Assembly: GCA_017959525.1 (NCBI GenBank)
Contig: JAGDAL010000110.1
Coordinates: forward strand, 1 to 7,179
Direction of reading: 5' to 3'
DNA length: 7,179 bases
Source of the DNA: Lachnospiraceae bacterium
GTDB lineage: Bacteria > Bacillota > Clostridia > Lachnospirales > Lachnospiraceae
Under the pieces are notes generated by a model. The model had not been told where the DNA came from. It searched no databases and saw nothing but the letters and a program-made list of their open reading frames with translations. A program made the position numbers and the translations under genes. This document shows positions 5,076-7,179 of this stretch, piece after piece (position 1 is the stretch's first letter; every line of letters begins with the position of its first letter).

Positions 5076-5157
5076 TTTAGCGCTGCGTGGAGATACGCAT
5101 TTATTATAAGTAGACATAAATTAGTACAATAAGAATAAAATCTAGGAGGCCAGGAAC

Positions 5158-5640
5158 ATGGAAGCAAAGAAAAATTTGATGACCTACGAAGGCTTGAGAG
5201 CATTAGAGGAAGAGGTACAGGACCTCAAAGTGAACAAGCGTCGTGAGATTGCTGAGAAGATTAAGGAAGCTCGTGAGCAGGGCGATTTGTCCGAGAACGC
5301 TGAGTACGATGCTGCGAAGGACGAGCAGAGAGATATCGAGGCACGTATCGAAGAGATCGAGGAGATCTTGAAGCATGCTGAGGTTGTTACCGAGGAAGAC
5401 GGCGAAGCTGGCAAGATCAATATCGGATGTACCGTACGCCTCTTAGACTTAGAGTTCGACGAGGAGGTTGAGTATCGTTTGGTAGGTTCTACCGAGGCAA
5501 ACAGCCTGAAGGGTAAGATTTCCAACGAGTCTCCTGTTGGACGTGCATTGATCGGTGCAAGTTTGAATGATGTAGTAACTGTAGAGACCGAGGCTGGTTC
5601 TTTCCAGTACAAGGTATTAGATGTTAGAAGAGATAGTTAG
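5158..5640 (+). CDS. greA: Transcription elongation factor GreA
   Basis: A 160-residue protein of standard GreA length. Seen: an N-terminal antiparallel coiled coil (about residues 9-78, rich in Glu, Lys and Arg) whose tip has GDLSENAEYDAAKDEQ with acidic Asp43 and Glu46, the residues that hold the catalytic metal in RNA polymerase. The C-terminal FKBP-like domain carries ISNESPVGRALIGASLNDVV and ends with a short beta strand (YKVLDV). Known: GreA enters the secondary channel of stalled, backtracked polymerase and stimulates cleavage of the transcript 3' end, restarting elongation. AGGAGG (5144-5149) lies eight bases before ATG 5158. It is the first gene after a strong promoter and is followed after 8 bases by lysS, a pairing common in clostridia. 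Confidence 0.97.
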   Translation: MEAKKNLMTYEGLRALEEEVQDLKVNKRREIAEKIKEAREQGDLSENAEYDAAKDEQRDIEARIEEIEEILKHAEVVTEEDGEAGKINIGCTVRLLDLEFDEEVEYRLVGSTEANSLKGKISNESPVGRALIGASLNDVVTVETEAGSFQYKVLDVRRDS

Positions 5641-5648
5641 GACGAAAA

Positions 5649-7179
5649 ATGGCAAACGAGAATAATAATCAGAACAAGCAGCAGGATGTGAACCAGTTAC
5701 TGAAGGTTCGTCGCGAGAAGCTTGCGAACTTACAGGAAGCCGGTAGGGACCCATTCCAGATCACCAAGTTTGATCAGACCCATCATAACGATGAGGTGAA
5801 GGCTCTTTATGAAGCTTACGAGGCAGAGGTGCTCAAGGATTACGTTGAGCCGGAATTGCCTGCAGAGCCGGCAGAGGATGCGGATAATGAGACCATTAGC
5901 GCATACCGCCAGGCGAAGAAGGATGCATACAATGCACGCCGTGAGCTTTTAGATGCCAATGCACCTCGTGTATCCATCGCAGGACGTATGATGTTCAAGC
6001 GTGTTATGGGTAAGGCATCCTTTGCGAACATTCGTGATTTGAAGGATGATATCCAGGTATACGCATCCAAGGATGCTTTGGGAGAGGATTCCTACGCAGA
6101 CTTCAAGAAGTCTGATATCGGCGATATCTTCGGTGTGAAGGGTTACGCATTCCGTACCATGACCGGAGAGATTTCCATCCATGCAGAAGAGATGACCATG
6201 CTTACCAAGTCTCTTCAGATCCTTCCGGAGAAGTTCCACGGACTGACCGATACCGATACCCGTTATCGTCAGCGTTATGTTGATTTGATTATGAATAAGG
6301 AGTCCAGAGACGTATTCGTGAAGCGTTCTCTTATGATGAAGGAAATCCGCAACTTCCTGGCTGGTCGTGATTTCATGGAAGTCGAGACTCCGATTCTGGT
6401 ATCCAATGCAGGTGGAGCAGCAGCTCGCCCATTCGAGACCCACTACAACTCTTTGGATGAGGACGTGAAGCTTCGTATTTCTTTGGAGCTTTACCTGAAG
6501 AGATTGATTGTTGGTGGTCTGGAGCGTGTTTACGAGATTGGCCGTGTATTCCGTAACGAGGGTGTTGATACCCGTCACAATCCGGAATTCACTTTGATGG
6601 AGTTATATCAGGCATATACCGACTACGAAGGCATGATGGAACTGACTGAGAGCATGTTCCGTTACTTGGCTGAGAAGGTATGCGGATCTACTACCATTTC
6701 TTACAATGGTACCGAGATCGACCTTGGCAAGCCATTCGCTCGCTTGACTATGACCGATGCAGTTAAGCAGTATGCCGGTGTAGATTTTGATGCAATTACA
6801 ACAGACGAAGAGGCGAAGGCCATTGCGAAGGAGAAGCACGTGGAGTTCGAAGATCGTCACACCAAGGGCGATATCTTGAACCTGTTCTTCGAGGAGTTCT
6901 GCGAAGAGAAGATGATTCAGCCAACCTTCATTATGGATCATCCGCTGGCAATTTCTCCTTTGACTAAGAAGAAGCCAAGCGATCCAAGCAAAGTAGAGCG
7001 TTTCGAGCTCTTCATCAACGGATGGGAGATGTGTAACGCATACTCCGAGTTGAATGACCCGATCGATCAGCGTGAGCGTTTTGCAATGCAGGATGCCAAT
7101 GCGGAAGCCGGCGACGAAGAGGCAGAGCACACCGATGAAGATTTCCTGAATGCGTTGGAAATCGGTATGCCTCCGACAG
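5649..7179 (+). CDS. lysS: Lysyl-tRNA synthetase, class II (partial, C-terminal end missing)
   Basis: An open frame of 510 codons reaches the right edge without a stop. Known: LysRS charges tRNA-Lys with lysine using ATP in the cytoplasm. Seen: an N-terminal helical part, an OB-fold anticodon-binding domain (about 106-195, with VSIAGRMMFKRVMGKASFA), then the class II catalytic core: motif 1 around 236-250 (EVETPIL), AAARPF, ELYLKRL, and motif 2 around 295-320 (RVFRNEG...HNPEFT). It ends with FELFINGWEMCNAYSELNDP and GMPPT, just before motif 3, so a little more of the core and any C-terminal extension are outside. Oddity: an acidic, proline-containing insertion of roughly 30-40 residues (63-103) precedes the OB fold. 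Start: ATG 5649, 8 bases after the greA stop, with only a short AGGA before it, suggesting translation coupled to greA. Confidence 0.96.
   Translation, partial: MANENNNQNKQQDVNQLLKVRREKLANLQEAGRDPFQITKFDQTHHNDEVKALYEAYEAEVLKDYVEPELPAEPAEDADNETISAYRQAKKDAYNARRELLDANAPRVSIAGRMMFKRVMGKASFANIRDLKDDIQVYASKDALGEDSYADFKKSDIGDIFGVKGYAFRTMTGEISIHAEEMTMLTKSLQILPEKFHGLTDTDTRYRQRYVDLIMNKESRDVFVKRSLMMKEIRNFLAGRDFMEVETPILVSNAGGAAARPFETHYNSLDEDVKLRISLELYLKRLIVGGLERVYEIGRVFRNEGVDTRHNPEFTLMELYQAYTDYEGMMELTESMFRYLAEKVCGSTTISYNGTEIDLGKPFARLTMTDAVKQYAGVDFDAITTDEEAKAIAKEKHVEFEDRHTKGDILNLFFEEFCEEKMIQPTFIMDHPLAISPLTKKKPSDPSKVERFELFINGWEMCNAYSELNDPIDQRERFAMQDANAEAGDEEAEHTDEDFLNALEIGMPPT

Noticed and set aside
5059..5084. 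GCGCT and AGCGC inverted repeat around the greA -10
   Set aside because: Only five bases per arm with a long spacer; easily chance, and the strong promoter explains the region.
5184..5612. Minus-strand frame of 142 codons opposite greA
   Set aside because: It is a Ser/Arg-rich mirror of the acidic GreA coiled coil, with no start signal.
5949..7130. Long minus-strand frames (5949-6578 and 6603-7130) opposite the right-hand end
   Set aside because: The plus strand carries an uninterrupted lysS with clear family motifs; the antisense frames are shadows of its codon pattern.
1..7179. Mobile elements, CRISPR arrays, tRNA or rRNA genes, phage or defence genes
   Set aside because: No transposase, integrase, regularly spaced repeats or RNA gene signatures were seen on either strand.

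Overview
The window looks like chromosomal DNA of a Gram-positive, low-to-moderate GC anaerobe, most likely a Lachnospiraceae-type Clostridium relative. The reasons are strong AGGAGG ribosome binding sites, a LacI-family/ABC sugar cluster with no dedicated ATPase gene, a divergent GH94 phosphorylase, and a greA-lysS pair whose proteins read like those of gut Clostridia. This is inference from protein style and synteny; no search was run.

Region 1 (1-3120) is a sugar-utilisation control region. On the minus strand the first 54 codons of a cellobiose phosphorylase-like GH94 enzyme leave the window at base 1. Divergently, after a 312-base regulatory gap, come a LacI-family regulator (475-1488) and a lipoprotein sugar-binding protein (1591-2970). 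The gap holds a near-symmetric -10 element, several operator-like palindromes (CGAAnACG type), a short leader ORF with a perfect Shine-Dalgarno, and a GC-rich hairpin followed by TTTT. The same operator motif recurs at 3051-3064, in the centre of a long imperfect palindrome between the binding protein and the permeases.

Region 2 (3121-4906) encodes the two membrane subunits of the ABC importer (MalF-like and MalG-like). With the binding protein they would import an oligosaccharide. The neighbouring phosphorylase suggests cellobiose or short cellodextrins, which would be split by phosphate to glucose-1-phosphate and glucose. The ATPase is not in the window and is probably a shared MsmX/MsiK-type protein encoded elsewhere.

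Region 3 (4907-5157) is a boundary. Three consecutive stem-loops, the last with a GUAA tetraloop and U-tract (intrinsic terminator), close the sugar operon. A near-consensus sigma-A promoter (TTGACA, 17 bases, TATACT) then starts the housekeeping operon.

Region 4 (5158-7179) carries greA (transcript cleavage factor) and, 8 bases later, lysS (class II lysyl-tRNA synthetase), which runs off the right edge after 510 codons, just before its motif 3. I see no mobile element, CRISPR array, tRNA or rRNA. No clearly new protein system is visible. The noteworthy signals are regulatory: the operator family, the operator nested in a long palindrome that competes with a hairpin, the leader ORF in front of the regulator, and the triple stem-loop.
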